Source of the DNA: Halomonas sp. | Lineage (GTDB): Bacteria > Pseudomonadota > Gammaproteobacteria > Pseudomonadales > Halomonadaceae | Assembly (NCBI RefSeq): GCF_011050415.1 | Contig: NZ_DRFS01000024.1 | Span: 248,001-312,000, forward strand | Reading direction: 5' to 3' | Length of the DNA stretch: 64,000 nucleotides | Part shown: positions 19,153 to 30,105 of the stretch, piece after piece | Layout: the number at the start of each line of letters is the position of its first letter | Position numbering within the stretch: the stretch's first letter is position 1 | The notes under the pieces: generated by a model | What the model saw: the letters and a program-made list of their open reading frames with translations, nothing else | What the model was told of the DNA's origin: nothing | The model's database searches: none | Position numbers and translations under genes: made by a program

Positions 19153-19976
19153 GCTGGAGTGCCCTTATCGCTACTCGCCTGCTCATCGGCAGCAACGCGA
19201 TTGGCAATGGCGACATACTCCGCCACACTCAAGGTTTGCGGTCGGCGGATCGGGTCAATACCCAGGTCTTCCAATGTCTCTGGGCTCACGCGCCCTTTAA
19301 AGTTATTGCGCAGCGTTTTACGCCGCTGACCAAACGCCAGCTTAACCAGCTCAAACAGTAACGCTGGGTCATCCGCGACATGTGGCAGCTTCTCATGGGG
19401 CGTTAAGCGCACAATCGCGGAGTCGACTTTGGGCCTTGGTACAAAGGCTTCTGGTGGTACGATAAACAGTTGTTCGACATTGCAGTAGTACTGGGCCATC
19501 ACCGAGAGACGTCCCCAATCTGTCCCGCCGGGCTCTGCCGCTAAGCGTTCTACCACCTCTTTTTGCAGCATAAAATGCATGTCTTCCACCGCATCACCCG
19601 CTGCTAGTAGGTGAACAATCAGCGGTGTAGAGATGTTATAGGGCAGATTCCCCACGACACGCAGCGCTGGCCCATCACCTTTTAGGGCCGCGAAATCAAA
19701 CTTCAGCGCATCCCCTTCATGGATCACAAAGTCAGGGTAGTTAAAAAACTGAACGCGCAGGCCGGGAATCAGGTCACGGTCAAGCTCAATCACTTCTAAA
19801 TGGCCTGCCGCTTCCAGCAGTGGCTCGGTCAATGCCCCTTGGCCTGGGCCGATTTCGACAAGGCGATCTGTCGAGCGCGGGCCAACGGCGCGAACGATCC
19901 GCGAAATAATGCCGAGGTCACGTAAAAAGTTTTGACCAAAGCGTTTACGAGCGCGGTGCTGAGGCACAGTAGACAT
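19149..19976 (-). CDS. rsmA: 16S rRNA dimethyladenosine transferase RsmA (KsgA)
   Basis: Dimethylates A1518 and A1519 of 16S rRNA during late 30S assembly. RKRFGQNFL at the N-terminus, the SAM motif EIGPGQGALT and the catalytic NLPYNIST loop are all present. The start chosen is the ATG at 19976 with AAGGA 10 nt upstream. A TTG ten codons earlier overlaps the pdxA stop and is less likely. This gives 275 residues. It lies in the lptD-surA-pdxA-rsmA-apaG operon. Confidence 0.98.
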   Translation of the reverse strand: MSTVPQHRARKRFGQNFLRDLGIISRIVRAVGPRSTDRLVEIGPGQGALTEPLLEAAGHLEVIELDRDLIPGLRVQFFNYPDFVIHEGDALKFDFAALKGDGPALRVVGNLPYNISTPLIVHLLAAGDAVEDMHFMLQKEVVERLAAEPGGTDWGRLSVMAQYYCNVEQLFIVPPEAFVPRPKVDSAIVRLTPHEKLPHVADDPALLFELVKLAFGQRRKTLRNNFKGRVSPETLEDLGIDPIRRPQTLSVAEYVAIANRVAADEQASSDKGTPA

Positions 19977-20002
19977 CAAGCGGTATTCCTTGGAGTGCAG
20001 AT

Positions 20003-21097
20003 TCAATCGGGAGTATTTAGTAGCAAACGCTGCGTGGCCAAACGGCGCGCAAGCGCCATTGCTACCTTTAAGCTGCCAGGATCGGCTAAGCCTTTACCGG
20101 CAAGATCCAGGGCGGTGCCATGGTCGACCGAGGTGCGCACCAGCGGTAGGCCCAGAGTAATATTGGCAGCCTGACCAAAGCCTGCGTATTTTAACACCGC
20201 CAAGCCTTGATCATGGTACATCGCCAGTACGGCATCGACACCTGCTAAGTGTCGGGGGGTAAACAACGTATCTGCAGGAAGCGGGCCAACAATATCCATG
20301 CCTTCGCCGCGTAATGCATCAAGTGCCGGAATAATAATATCCAACTCTTCACGCCCCAGGTGGCCATCTTCCCCGGCGTGGGGGTTTAAACCACACACTG
20401 CGATGCGTGGTTTGGCAATCCCAAACTGGCGCTGTAAATCGGCCGCCAGTAAGCGACTGATTCGAGTAACTCGGTCGTAAGTAATGGTCTCTGCCACATT
20501 GCGCAGCGGCAGATGGGTAGTCACCAGGGCTACGCGTAAATCATTGCCGCCTTGCCAACTGGGTGCAGTCGCATGCAGGGCCGCATCGGTGGCAAGCAAC
20601 ATCACGACTTCCTCAACACCACAAGCATCGCGCAGCCATTCGGTATGACCAGTAAAATCTGGATGACCGCCTTCAATGATCACACCTTTATGTAGCGGCG
20701 CGGTGACCATGGCGGCAGCGTGACCGTTTTGGCACGCCTCAACCGCCAGCGCTAAAGTGGCTAACACATAGTCAGCATTGGCAGGGTTAAGGCTGCCGGG
20801 CGTAGCAGGTGCGTTAAGCGCAACAGGCCAAACAGGCAACAGAGTAGCGCCATGGGGCAATTCACCGTCGCCGGGTGAGCATTCCACGACTGTAACGCTT
20901 AGCTGAAGCCCTGCTGCACGCTCACGCAGCATATTCGGATCACCAATCGCCACCGTATTGGCTGGCCACTGTCCCTGCGCTGCTAGTATCAGTGTGAGCT
21001 CTGGGCCTATACCCGCCGGCTCACCGGTAGTAACCACTACCGGCAAAGCGCTACCTCTCGTTAAAGCACTATCTTCTGCCAAAGCACTATCGAACAT
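20003..21097 (-). CDS. pdxA: 4-hydroxythreonine-4-phosphate dehydrogenase PdxA
   Basis: NAD-dependent enzyme of pyridoxal-5'-phosphate synthesis. TTGEPAGIGPEL, GHTEWL and YHDQGL with the metal-binding histidines identify the family. The start is the ATG overlapping the surA stop (TAATG), giving 364 residues against a usual length of about 330. The extra N-terminus holds three imperfect hexapeptide repeats (DSALAE, DSALTR, GSALPV) encoded by 18-bp DNA repeats. They run straight into the conserved LPVVVTTGEP start of the domain, so the true start may lie further inside. Confidence 0.95.
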   Translation of the reverse strand: MFDSALAEDSALTRGSALPVVVTTGEPAGIGPELTLILAAQGQWPANTVAIGDPNMLRERAAGLQLSVTVVECSPGDGELPHGATLLPVWPVALNAPATPGSLNPANADYVLATLALAVEACQNGHAAAMVTAPLHKGVIIEGGHPDFTGHTEWLRDACGVEEVVMLLATDAALHATAPSWQGGNDLRVALVTTHLPLRNVAETITYDRVTRISRLLAADLQRQFGIAKPRIAVCGLNPHAGEDGHLGREELDIIIPALDALRGEGMDIVGPLPADTLFTPRHLAGVDAVLAMYHDQGLAVLKYAGFGQAANITLGLPLVRTSVDHGTALDLAGKGLADPGSLKVAMALARRLATQRLLLNTPD

Positions 21098-22119
21098 TAG
21101 AGACGAATATCGACAAAGGCTTGTGAGCGGATCTCTTGCTGCCAAGTCTCTAGCTCTTCATTAGCACGACGCTGAAAAATAGCTTGGCGAACCTGTTCAC
21201 GCTGACTCTCCTGGGTAACGTCCTGACGCCGACGATCCAGAACTTCAATAACGTGGTAGCCGAACTGAGAACGTACTGGCTGAGATACCTGGTTAACCTC
21301 TAGTGCGCGCATCGCTTCTTCAAAGGGAGCAACGGTTTGGCCAGGGCGTACCCAGTCAAGCTCACCGCCGTTAAGCGCAGTACCGCTATCATCACTAAAC
21401 TCTCGTGCCACCGATGCGAAATCGGAACCTTGTGATAAACGTTGGCGCACCTCTTCCGCTCGCGCTCGCGCCTGATCCTCATCACGGTTGGGCGTCAACG
21501 CAATGAGTACGTGCCGAGCGCGGGTCTCTTCAATAAAATTCTGTTCGCCGGATTGGCCTTGCTGGCTTAAAAAACGCTCAACGTCTCGCTCACTGACCGA
21601 CACACGGTTACTGATTTGACGCTGCTGCACCTGACGCATCAGCATTTCGCGACGAATATCGTCGCGTACGCTGGCCAGCGTCATACCGTCTGCTTCCACT
21701 GCATCCGCAAATTCGTCCAAGGTCATGCCGTTGGATTCAGCGATAGTGCGCACTTGGCGATTCAGTTCGGTGTCATCAATACTGAGATTAGCATCGCGTG
21801 CCATCTGGAGTTGAATCTCTTCCATCACCATACGTTCAAGCATTTGAGATTCCAGCTGTGAACGTGACGGAAGCGTGCCGCCCTGGGCCTGGGCCTGCTG
21901 CTCAATTTGGGCAATGCGGTCATTTAGCTCACTGCGCATAATCACGCCGTTATTAACCACAGCCACAACACCGTCTAGCGCCTGACGCTGGGTGGATTGG
22001 AAATTTTGCGCATGAAGCGTAAGCGGTGACAGGGCAATACCTGCCCCCACGCATAGGGCAAACAGGCTACCCGCGGAGAACTTTTGCATACGGGCTAGCA
22101 GGGGCTTTCTCATTTTCAT
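21097..22119 (-). CDS. surA: Periplasmic chaperone / peptidyl-prolyl isomerase SurA
   Basis: Escorts outer-membrane proteins, including LptD, through the periplasm. From the ATG at 22119 the product has a signal peptide (MKMRKPLLARMQKF, a hydrophobic core, cleavage near LHA-Q). A SurA N-terminal domain follows, then one parvulin domain around ETRARHVLI to SQFGYHVIEV. It is 340 residues long, shorter than E. coli SurA (428), and only one parvulin domain is visible where E. coli has two. Alternative starts are ATGs at 22143 and 22113; none has a strong SD. It lies between lptD and pdxA. Confidence 0.94.
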   Translation of the reverse strand: MKMRKPLLARMQKFSAGSLFALCVGAGIALSPLTLHAQNFQSTQRQALDGVVAVVNNGVIMRSELNDRIAQIEQQAQAQGGTLPSRSQLESQMLERMVMEEIQLQMARDANLSIDDTELNRQVRTIAESNGMTLDEFADAVEADGMTLASVRDDIRREMLMRQVQQRQISNRVSVSERDVERFLSQQGQSGEQNFIEETRARHVLIALTPNRDEDQARARAEEVRQRLSQGSDFASVAREFSDDSGTALNGGELDWVRPGQTVAPFEEAMRALEVNQVSQPVRSQFGYHVIEVLDRRRQDVTQESQREQVRQAIFQRRANEELETWQQEIRSQAFVDIRL

Positions 22120-22156
22120 AACACGTCTCTTTTCAGTCGCCATTCTACGGATGTCG

Positions 22157-24607
22157 TTATAGGGCTGTTGGGCGATAACCTGGAATGGTCTGTTCAAAAT
22201 AGCTGTCCGCTTCTTGACCAACGCCGCCTAAGCCGCGGAATACAAAACGCAAAAACAACCCACGATCATTAAAGTCATCATCGATACGAGCGGTATCGGC
22301 ATCATCAATCCATTCCCGCCATACTAGCTGCAGGCCGTAGCAGCAATTGTTCCACTGCACGCCAGCTAGCTGCTCCAGCGCACGATCATTAGTCTGATCG
22401 TGAAGGTAGCGGCCAATCAAATCAATGCTGGTACTGGCTTTCCATGCAAACGACAAGTCCCACTCCTCGCGACTGTAATCACGAAAGCCATCATCGTCAG
22501 GTAATACGCCTGGATCAAACCCTTCGATCTCCCAACGGTAGCCAAGGTTCACTACATGGCCTTCAGGATGACGATAACGTACATCAACGCTTGAGCGCTC
22601 GGTCTGTTGGCGTTGATCATCGTAGAGCCACTCGTAGCCACTGCTCCAGCGATCATTAATTTGCCAATCAAGGCGAGAAACCAGCGGCGACCGATTGCGG
22701 GTGGCTTGGTAGCGGCTTTCAGGGTTAACGTTTGGGTTATCTTCTGGGCGGTCGGGCAATGTATCGGGATCACCATCGCTGTCGATTCGGCGATCATCAA
22801 AATAAGCACTTTGCCCAATCCCGAAAGCAAGCCGGTCACGACCCGAGGCATCTTCCATCAAGCGCGACTGTACACCATAGGATAGCCGATTGAGATCACC
22901 CACCCGATCAGCACCGGAAAAGCGGTGCGGTGACCATAGCTGATCCCATGAGAATGCACGTTCGCGGCTATCAAATTCAGGTAGTTCGCTTTGATCGGTA
23001 CGCGGCACATAGGCGTAATTCAGGCGCGGTTCCAGCGTTTGACGGTAGCCACGGCCAGCTAGCTCCAGCTCGCGCTCAAATATTAAGCCACTATCGATTG
23101 AGCTAATCGCAGTGCTACGCGTGGGTGAATCATCGCGATCTGTGACCCGCTCGCCATAATCCAGTTGGTAGGCCGTATTCCAAAGCTCGGTACGTGGCTC
23201 CACATAGCCCCAAGGCTGCTCGTAGCGCCAGCCAAAGGCAGGGGTTAAATGTATCCGACTACCGATGGCGGCTTCACGCTCTGGCACCAGTCTTTCATCA
23301 ACATCGCGCCAGAAATAGGTAGCATTCGAGCGCCACTCGCTATAAAGGCCGTTGCCCAGATTCCAGTTAGAGTTCGCCGTTAGGCTTGGCAACCGGTAAA
23401 AGGGTTTGTCAGGATCGCTCAACGGATCTTCCAGGCGCTGATACCCTTGGGCACGAGCATCCAATTGCCAGCGCTCACCCCGGTAATCAAGCTGCGCCAA
23501 GCGCTCCATACTGGTGCGGTCATTATTGCCAAACTCGCCACCAAAATCATCAAAGTAGCGACCATCGCTTGCTGCGCCATAACGCAATTGATAGTTGCTA
23601 CGCTCGCTGACCCGCCCGGCATGCTGTGCATCAATATACCAACGATCATCACCCTCAAAGCGGTTTGCATCGCCGCCGGAGCCGCCATCATCACTGTTCA
23701 AATAGCCGCCTTCAATGATCCCTTCGCTTTCAGAAAATAAGTAGCGATATTCACCATTCAATAGCAAACCGCGGTCAGTCATCCAGCGCGGTGTAATAGT
23801 GGCGTCATGGTTAGGGGCAATATTCCAATAAAATGGCTGAGCGTAGTCAAAACCATCTGCAGAGAAGCCGATGGAAGGCGCCAACAGACCGGTATGACGG
23901 CGATCATCAATGGGAAAGCGCAGCCACGGCCAGTAAAAGATGGGCACATCTTTTACATGCAAGCGCGCATGCCGCGCGGTACCAAAGCCTGATGCTTGAT
24001 CCAGCCGAATATCGCTACTCACTAGCTGCCAGGTGTTGGCGCCGGGATCGCAAGTGGTGAAACTGGCATCTTGTAATCGGTACTGAGACTCGCCGGTCTG
24101 TTCCAACTGCCCAGCCTGGCCACGCAAATGTTGCTCATAGAGCACAAATTGGCTATTGCCCAATGTCGCCCGATCTTCATTGAGCCTCAGCATGGCTTGA
24201 TCACCACGAATCAGGGACAGTCCATCGCGCAGCGCGATATTGCCTTCAGCATCGACCTGCTGACGGTCAGCGGGTAGAAATATCCGCTCTGCCTCAAGCT
24301 CTTCATTGCCTCGCCGTAGGACGACATCGCCACGTAAAAGCGCTTCACCATCTGCCGCATAATCGACATCGCTGGCTTCCAGCGAAAGCGCTTCAGGGTT
24401 ATCCGCGGGGGGCAAACGGTAACTGGGCATGACATACCGCCCACGGCATAGTTGACCCGCCGCTTCGCCTTGTTCCCAAGCTTGCCAATCTAACGCTTCC
24501 GCGGACATAACCTGGCCTTGAGCCACCGCCGTAAACGAGGCGCCCGCGAGCAAACTGCCCACTAACGTATGCGCAACCGGCAATGTGCGCGAAAATCGCT
24601 TGCCCAT
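22157..24607 (-). CDS. lptD: LPS-assembly outer-membrane protein LptD
   Basis: Forms the outer-membrane barrel that, with LptE, inserts lipopolysaccharide into the outer leaflet. The ATG at 24607 (MGKRFSRTLPVAHTL) has AAGGAT 7 nt upstream; an ATG six codons earlier overlaps that SD. A signal peptide ends near AVAQG. An OstA-like periplasmic domain at about residues 60-180 follows, then a long beta-barrel rich in aromatic and acidic repeats. Cysteines appear near the N-terminus (GQLCRGR), at SFTTCDPG, and as an adjacent pair near the C-terminus (NNCCYGLQ), consistent with the disulfide pattern of LptD. It heads the operon and diverges from amgK across 70 bp. Confidence 0.97.
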   Translation of the reverse strand: MGKRFSRTLPVAHTLVGSLLAGASFTAVAQGQVMSAEALDWQAWEQGEAAGQLCRGRYVMPSYRLPPADNPEALSLEASDVDYAADGEALLRGDVVLRRGNEELEAERIFLPADRQQVDAEGNIALRDGLSLIRGDQAMLRLNEDRATLGNSQFVLYEQHLRGQAGQLEQTGESQYRLQDASFTTCDPGANTWQLVSSDIRLDQASGFGTARHARLHVKDVPIFYWPWLRFPIDDRRHTGLLAPSIGFSADGFDYAQPFYWNIAPNHDATITPRWMTDRGLLLNGEYRYLFSESEGIIEGGYLNSDDGGSGGDANRFEGDDRWYIDAQHAGRVSERSNYQLRYGAASDGRYFDDFGGEFGNNDRTSMERLAQLDYRGERWQLDARAQGYQRLEDPLSDPDKPFYRLPSLTANSNWNLGNGLYSEWRSNATYFWRDVDERLVPEREAAIGSRIHLTPAFGWRYEQPWGYVEPRTELWNTAYQLDYGERVTDRDDSPTRSTAISSIDSGLIFERELELAGRGYRQTLEPRLNYAYVPRTDQSELPEFDSRERAFSWDQLWSPHRFSGADRVGDLNRLSYGVQSRLMEDASGRDRLAFGIGQSAYFDDRRIDSDGDPDTLPDRPEDNPNVNPESRYQATRNRSPLVSRLDWQINDRWSSGYEWLYDDQRQQTERSSVDVRYRHPEGHVVNLGYRWEIEGFDPGVLPDDDGFRDYSREEWDLSFAWKASTSIDLIGRYLHDQTNDRALEQLAGVQWNNCCYGLQLVWREWIDDADTARIDDDFNDRGLFLRFVFRGLGGVGQEADSYFEQTIPGYRPTAL

Positions 24608-24677
24608 GTTCGTTATCCTTGGCATCCAGAATCGGTATTATACAGCCAGCATGATGCCCGACCAGCAAGGAGCTTGC

Positions 24678-26386
<1,709 letters not shown>

Positions 26387-26487
26387 ATGACATCTTATAA
26401 GTGAGTGAATCAGGGAAGAGAGGCGCGCAGGTCAAGAGATGTTATGCTGCGCGACCTACCTTGCGTCATCTAGATGAGGAGAGCAAC

Positions 26488-26907
26488 GTGAAAGCACGGG
26501 TAAAATGGACTGACGGTCGTCAATTTGTGGCGGAATCTGGCAGTGGTCATAGCGTTGTCATAGATGGCCCACCCAACCTGGGTGGCCGTAATACCGGCCC
26601 ACGCCCCATGGAAATGCTGCTAATGGGTATGGGCAGTTGCACCGCTTTTGATGTGCTTAACATCCTTGATAAGGCACGTGCGGATGTCACCGATTGCGTA
26701 GCAGAGCTGGATGCCGAACGCGCTGATGAAGTGCCCTCGGTATTTACCAAGATTCACGTACATTTTGTCGTCACAGGTCGCGCGCTTAAAGAGAAGCAAG
26801 TTCAGCGCGCCGTTGAGCTCTCTGCCGAAAAATACTGCAGTGCATCAATCATGCTAGTGAAAGGCGGCGTTGATATCACTCACTCTTTCGAGATTATCGA
26901 GGCTTGA
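26488..26907 (+). CDS. OsmC-family protein
   Basis: The 139-residue protein begins at a GTG at 26488 preceded by GAGGAGAG, matching the usual OsmC/YhfA-type opening MKARVKWTDGRQF. The conserved segment PMEMLLMGMGSCTAFDVLNIL contains one reactive cysteine and SAEKYCSAS the second. OsmC proteins reduce organic hydroperoxides through such a cysteine pair; the YhfA branch is less well characterised. An in-frame GTG at 26401 would add 29 non-conserved residues. The gene stands alone downstream of murU. Confidence 0.9.
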   Translation: MKARVKWTDGRQFVAESGSGHSVVIDGPPNLGGRNTGPRPMEMLLMGMGSCTAFDVLNILDKARADVTDCVAELDAERADEVPSVFTKIHVHFVVTGRALKEKQVQRAVELSAEKYCSASIMLVKGGVDITHSFEIIEA

Positions 26908-27027
26908 GCCGCGCTTGGCGCATCCAGCGCTCACTGACCGTATCCAGCGTTTTTGCTCATTGTTGGCGCGCATTAAACTGGACCACCGTAAAAAAGATGG
27001 CTTGGCCGGATGCAACCCGTCGCCAGG

Positions 27028-27052
27028 GCGGGCATAATACGCCCGCTTGTTT
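27028..27052 (+). terminator. Weak stem-loop between the osmC-like gene and speD
   Basis: GCGGGC and GCCCGC form a 6-bp stem with a 7-nt loop followed by TTGTTT. It could end the upstream transcript or be part of the speD leader; the rest of the 235-bp gap shows no ORF. Confidence 0.4.
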
Positions 27053-27142
27053 CACCTTCCTATTTAAGTACGGTGACAATGTCTTATCGGTTCCGACGCT
27101 GGCTCGTCGGGGTGTCTTCATCTGCCACAAGGAGGTTCGGAC

Positions 27143-27937
27143 ATGACAGACAATCTCCGACTCCACGGGTTTAACAACCTGACTAGCTCGCTGAGCTTCA
27201 ACATTTACGACATCTGTTATGCCAAAACTGAAGAGCAGCGTGCGGCTTATATCGACTATATCGATGAGCTTTACAATGCCGAACGTTTGACTCAGATACT
27301 CAAGGACGTCACCAATATTATTGGCGCTCATGTGCTCAATATTGCTCGCCAGGATTACGAACCCCACGGCGCCAGTGTGACCATTCTGATTGCTGAACAT
27401 GAACTGGATGACACTGCTCCAGAGCAGATTCAACCTGGGCCTGGCCCGCTGCCCGAAACAGTGGTCGGTCATTTGGACAAGAGCCATGTCACCGTGCACA
27501 GCTACCCTGAGTCGCACCCTGACAATGGCATCAGTACCTTTCGTCTAGATATCGATGTCTCTACCTGTGGGCATATCAGCCCACTGAAAGCGCTAAACTA
27601 TCTGATCCACAGCTTTGACTCCGACATTGTCACTATGGACTACCGTGTACGCGGCTTTACCCGCGACGTAGACGGTAAGAAACTGTTTATTGATCATGGC
27701 ATTACATCAATTCAGGACTACTTGGCAGAAGATACCAAGCAGGCCTATCAAATGATCGATGTCAATGTGTATCAAGAGAACATGTTCCACACCAAAATGC
27801 TGCTCAAAGACTTCGAGATAGATAACTATCTGTTCGGCACATCGCGCCGCGATATTACCTTTGAGGAAGCGCGGGATATCGAAAGTCGTTTACGCAAAGA
27901 GATGCTGGAAATCTTCTACTCGCGTAATTTGGATTGA
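27143..27937 (+). CDS. speD: S-adenosylmethionine decarboxylase proenzyme (E. coli type)
   Basis: Makes decarboxylated SAM for spermidine synthesis. The 264-residue proenzyme of the large gammaproteobacterial class cleaves itself at a serine that becomes the pyruvoyl cofactor. The site is seen in [14 protein letters not shown] (Ser114). A strong AAGGAGG SD sits 7 nt before the ATG. No speE is adjacent, so the aminopropyltransferase must be elsewhere. A bidirectional terminator follows. Confidence 0.97.
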   Translation: MTDNLRLHGFNNLTSSLSFNIYDICYAKTEEQRAAYIDYIDELYNAERLTQILKDVTNIIGAHVLNIARQDYEPHGASVTILIAEHELDDTAPEQIQPGPGPLPETVVGHLDKSHVTVHSYPESHPDNGISTFRLDIDVSTCGHISPLKALNYLIHSFDSDIVTMDYRVRGFTRDVDGKKLFIDHGITSIQDYLAEDTKQAYQMIDVNVYQENMFHTKMLLKDFEIDNYLFGTSRRDITFEEARDIESRLRKEMLEIFYSRNLD

Positions 27938-27955
27938 TATCAGTCAATGGGTGTC

Positions 27956-27983
27956 AAAAAGCCGACTTCATGTCGGCTTTTTT
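27956..27983. terminator. Bidirectional terminator between speD and lpxL
   Basis: AAAAAGCCGAC and GTCGGCTTTTTT form an 11-bp stem with a 5-nt loop. The flanks suit termination in both directions. Confidence 0.9.
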
Positions 27984-28024
27984 ATTAAAAAATGGTTTAA
28001 CAACAAGAAAAGATTGCCAACATC

Positions 28025-28939
28025 TTAGTAAACACTCGGTTCGCCTTCAGGGCGGGTCTTAAACCTTCGATGCAACCACAGGTACTGTTCTGGGTGCTTA
28101 CGTATAGCAAGCTCAATAAATTGATTCACCCTTGCCGCATCTGCTTGTTCGTCACCACTGGGAAAGCCATCGAATGATGGCAAGCACTCAATCGTATAGG
28201 TGCGATTATCGGGGTTGCGATGGAACATCAATGGCACGACGGGCGCGCCAGTCATACGGGCAATTTTGGCAGTCAAACGAATGGTAGACGCTTGCTGACC
28301 AAACAACGGCGCAAACACGCTCACTTCACGGCCAAAGTCCTGATCAGGTGAATACCAGACGATGTGACCCGCTTTGATTCGCCTTACGACACCGCGCAGG
28401 TCATGTCGATCAATCGCCTGACCAAAAATACGTGAACGTGCACGGGTCATAAAGCGTTCAAACAACGGATTATTATGGGCGCGATAGACTACATCCGCTG
28501 GAAAGAATAGCGAGTGTAGCGCACCGCCTAAATCCAGCGTCGAGAAATGAATACCCACCACCAATACACCTTTGCCTTGGGCTTGCGCCTTGGCAAGATG
28601 CTCCTGCCCGTGATACGCCACCCGATGGCGTAAGCCTTCAGCATCCCGGCACCAGCCCGTGGCAGTTTCGATCAGGCCAATACCGTTGGCGATAAAGGTA
28701 TCTTTTACCAACTGCTGCTGTTGATCGATGCTTTTTTCCGGGAAACAGAGTGCAATATTGGTATGGGTAATATGGCGGCGGCGCTTGGCAAAGCGCCACG
28801 CCAGCAGCCCAAGGCCTTTGCCCATCATGATCTTTAATCGCCAGGGCAGCCAGGCAGCCACATACATCGCCCCAATCGCTAACCAAGTAGGCCAATAGCG
28901 AGGGTGAGCAAACGAGCGTGGATAACGAGATTTTGACAT
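28025..28939 (-). CDS. lpxL: Lipid A biosynthesis acyltransferase (LpxL/HtrB family)
   Basis: Inner-membrane acyltransferase that adds a secondary acyl chain to Kdo2-lipid IVA. The 304-residue protein has a hydrophobic anchor at about residues 16-32 and the catalytic HX4D motif (HFSTLD, His131 and Asp136). GHIVWYSPDQDFG and YLWLHRRFKTRP are family blocks. LpxL and LpxM cannot be told apart with certainty by eye. It lies 12 bp downstream of alr, both reading left, so the two are likely co-transcribed. Confidence 0.9.
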   Translation of the reverse strand: MSKSRYPRSFAHPRYWPTWLAIGAMYVAAWLPWRLKIMMGKGLGLLAWRFAKRRRHITHTNIALCFPEKSIDQQQQLVKDTFIANGIGLIETATGWCRDAEGLRHRVAYHGQEHLAKAQAQGKGVLVVGIHFSTLDLGGALHSLFFPADVVYRAHNNPLFERFMTRARSRIFGQAIDRHDLRGVVRRIKAGHIVWYSPDQDFGREVSVFAPLFGQQASTIRLTAKIARMTGAPVVPLMFHRNPDNRTYTIECLPSFDGFPSGDEQADAARVNQFIELAIRKHPEQYLWLHRRFKTRPEGEPSVY

Positions 28940-28951
28940 AAAAACAACCGA

Positions 28952-30052
28952 TTAAGCAGAACCGCCATGATAACGCCGCGGCGCCCTTGGCAGTACCCCT
29001 GTTAATAGCGTATAGCTGATCGTATCGCAGTGCCGCGCCACTTCATCTACGCTGAGAATGGCACCATTTCTAGCGCTTCCCCAAAGCACTACCTCGCTAC
29101 CAAGCGCGGCATCAGGTATATCTGTTACATCGATAGTGAGCATATCCATCGACACTTTGCCGGCAATAGCACAGCGCTGACCATTGACCAGCACGGGCGT
29201 ACCGTCCCTGGCATGGCGGTCGTAGCCGTCGCCATAGCCGCAGGCAACCACCGCTATTCGCGAAGGCCGCGGGGCACGCCAGCGCCCGCTATAACCAACG
29301 GGCTCGCCCTCGTCCAACTGACGTAGCGCAATAATTTCAGAGCGTAGCGTCATTACCGGCTTCAACTGCTGGCTGATCTCATTGGCCATTTCCAAAGGGT
29401 CACTGCCATACAGCATCACACCCGGTCGATTCCAGTCACCATGCGCCACTGGATATGCCAGGGTGGCTGGTGAATTAGCCAAACTCAGTGGCGCTTTCAG
29501 ATCAAGGGCTAACGCTTGAAGTTGTGCCATTTGTCGGCTGAAATAGTGATTATCTTGGGCATCAGCCGTAGCGAAGTGACTCATTAGATGCAGCGCAGTT
29601 ACATTAGGCGCGGCTTGAAGCTGCCGCCAAATGTCAGCGGCTTCGTTGGGAGAAAAACCCAAGCGGTGCATACCCGAGTCGACTTTTAACCATACTGAGA
29701 TTGGCTGATGTGGAGACGCTGCTAGCAACGCATCGACCTGCCACTGACTGTGAACCGCGATCCAAAAGCCTTGGCTATCCACCAGCGTTAACTCATCCAC
29801 ACTAAAGATGCCTTCGAGCAGCACAATCGGCTTGGTAATACCGGCTTGGCGTAGCGTCATCGCTTCTTCGATACACGCCACAGCAAACGCAGGCACTTGG
29901 CTCTCCAGAGCTTTTGCACAGGCAATAGCGCCATGACCATAGGCATCGGCTTTGATCACTGCCACAGAGTGACTTTGCGGCGCGCAACGGCACGCCAATT
30001 GATAGTTATGACGCAAGGCGTCCAGGTCAATATGAGCCTCTAGCGGGCGCAT
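28952..30052 (-). CDS. alr: Alanine racemase
   Basis: PLP enzyme interconverting L- and D-alanine for peptidoglycan. VIKADAYGHG places the PLP lysine at Lys34. GYSGRWRAPRPSRIAV contains the catalytic tyrosine region, and NRPGVMLYGSDP is the third family block. The 366-residue length is normal for the biosynthetic/catabolic Alr/DadX family, and the two cannot be separated here. No dadA is adjacent, which leans toward the biosynthetic form. Confidence 0.96.
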   Translation of the reverse strand: MRPLEAHIDLDALRHNYQLACRCAPQSHSVAVIKADAYGHGAIACAKALESQVPAFAVACIEEAMTLRQAGITKPIVLLEGIFSVDELTLVDSQGFWIAVHSQWQVDALLAASPHQPISVWLKVDSGMHRLGFSPNEAADIWRQLQAAPNVTALHLMSHFATADAQDNHYFSRQMAQLQALALDLKAPLSLANSPATLAYPVAHGDWNRPGVMLYGSDPLEMANEISQQLKPVMTLRSEIIALRQLDEGEPVGYSGRWRAPRPSRIAVVACGYGDGYDRHARDGTPVLVNGQRCAIAGKVSMDMLTIDVTDIPDAALGSEVVLWGSARNGAILSVDEVARHCDTISYTLLTGVLPRAPRRYHGGSA

Positions 30053-30105
30053 GCATGGTCTCGCTTCTGTTGTGCTTACGTACCGCAGGCTTGCTTCACT
30101 TTCAC

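Noticed and set aside
26957..27517. 186-codon minus-strand ORF over the speD start
   Set aside because: Antisense to the conserved SpeD N-terminus and leader; no family motif.
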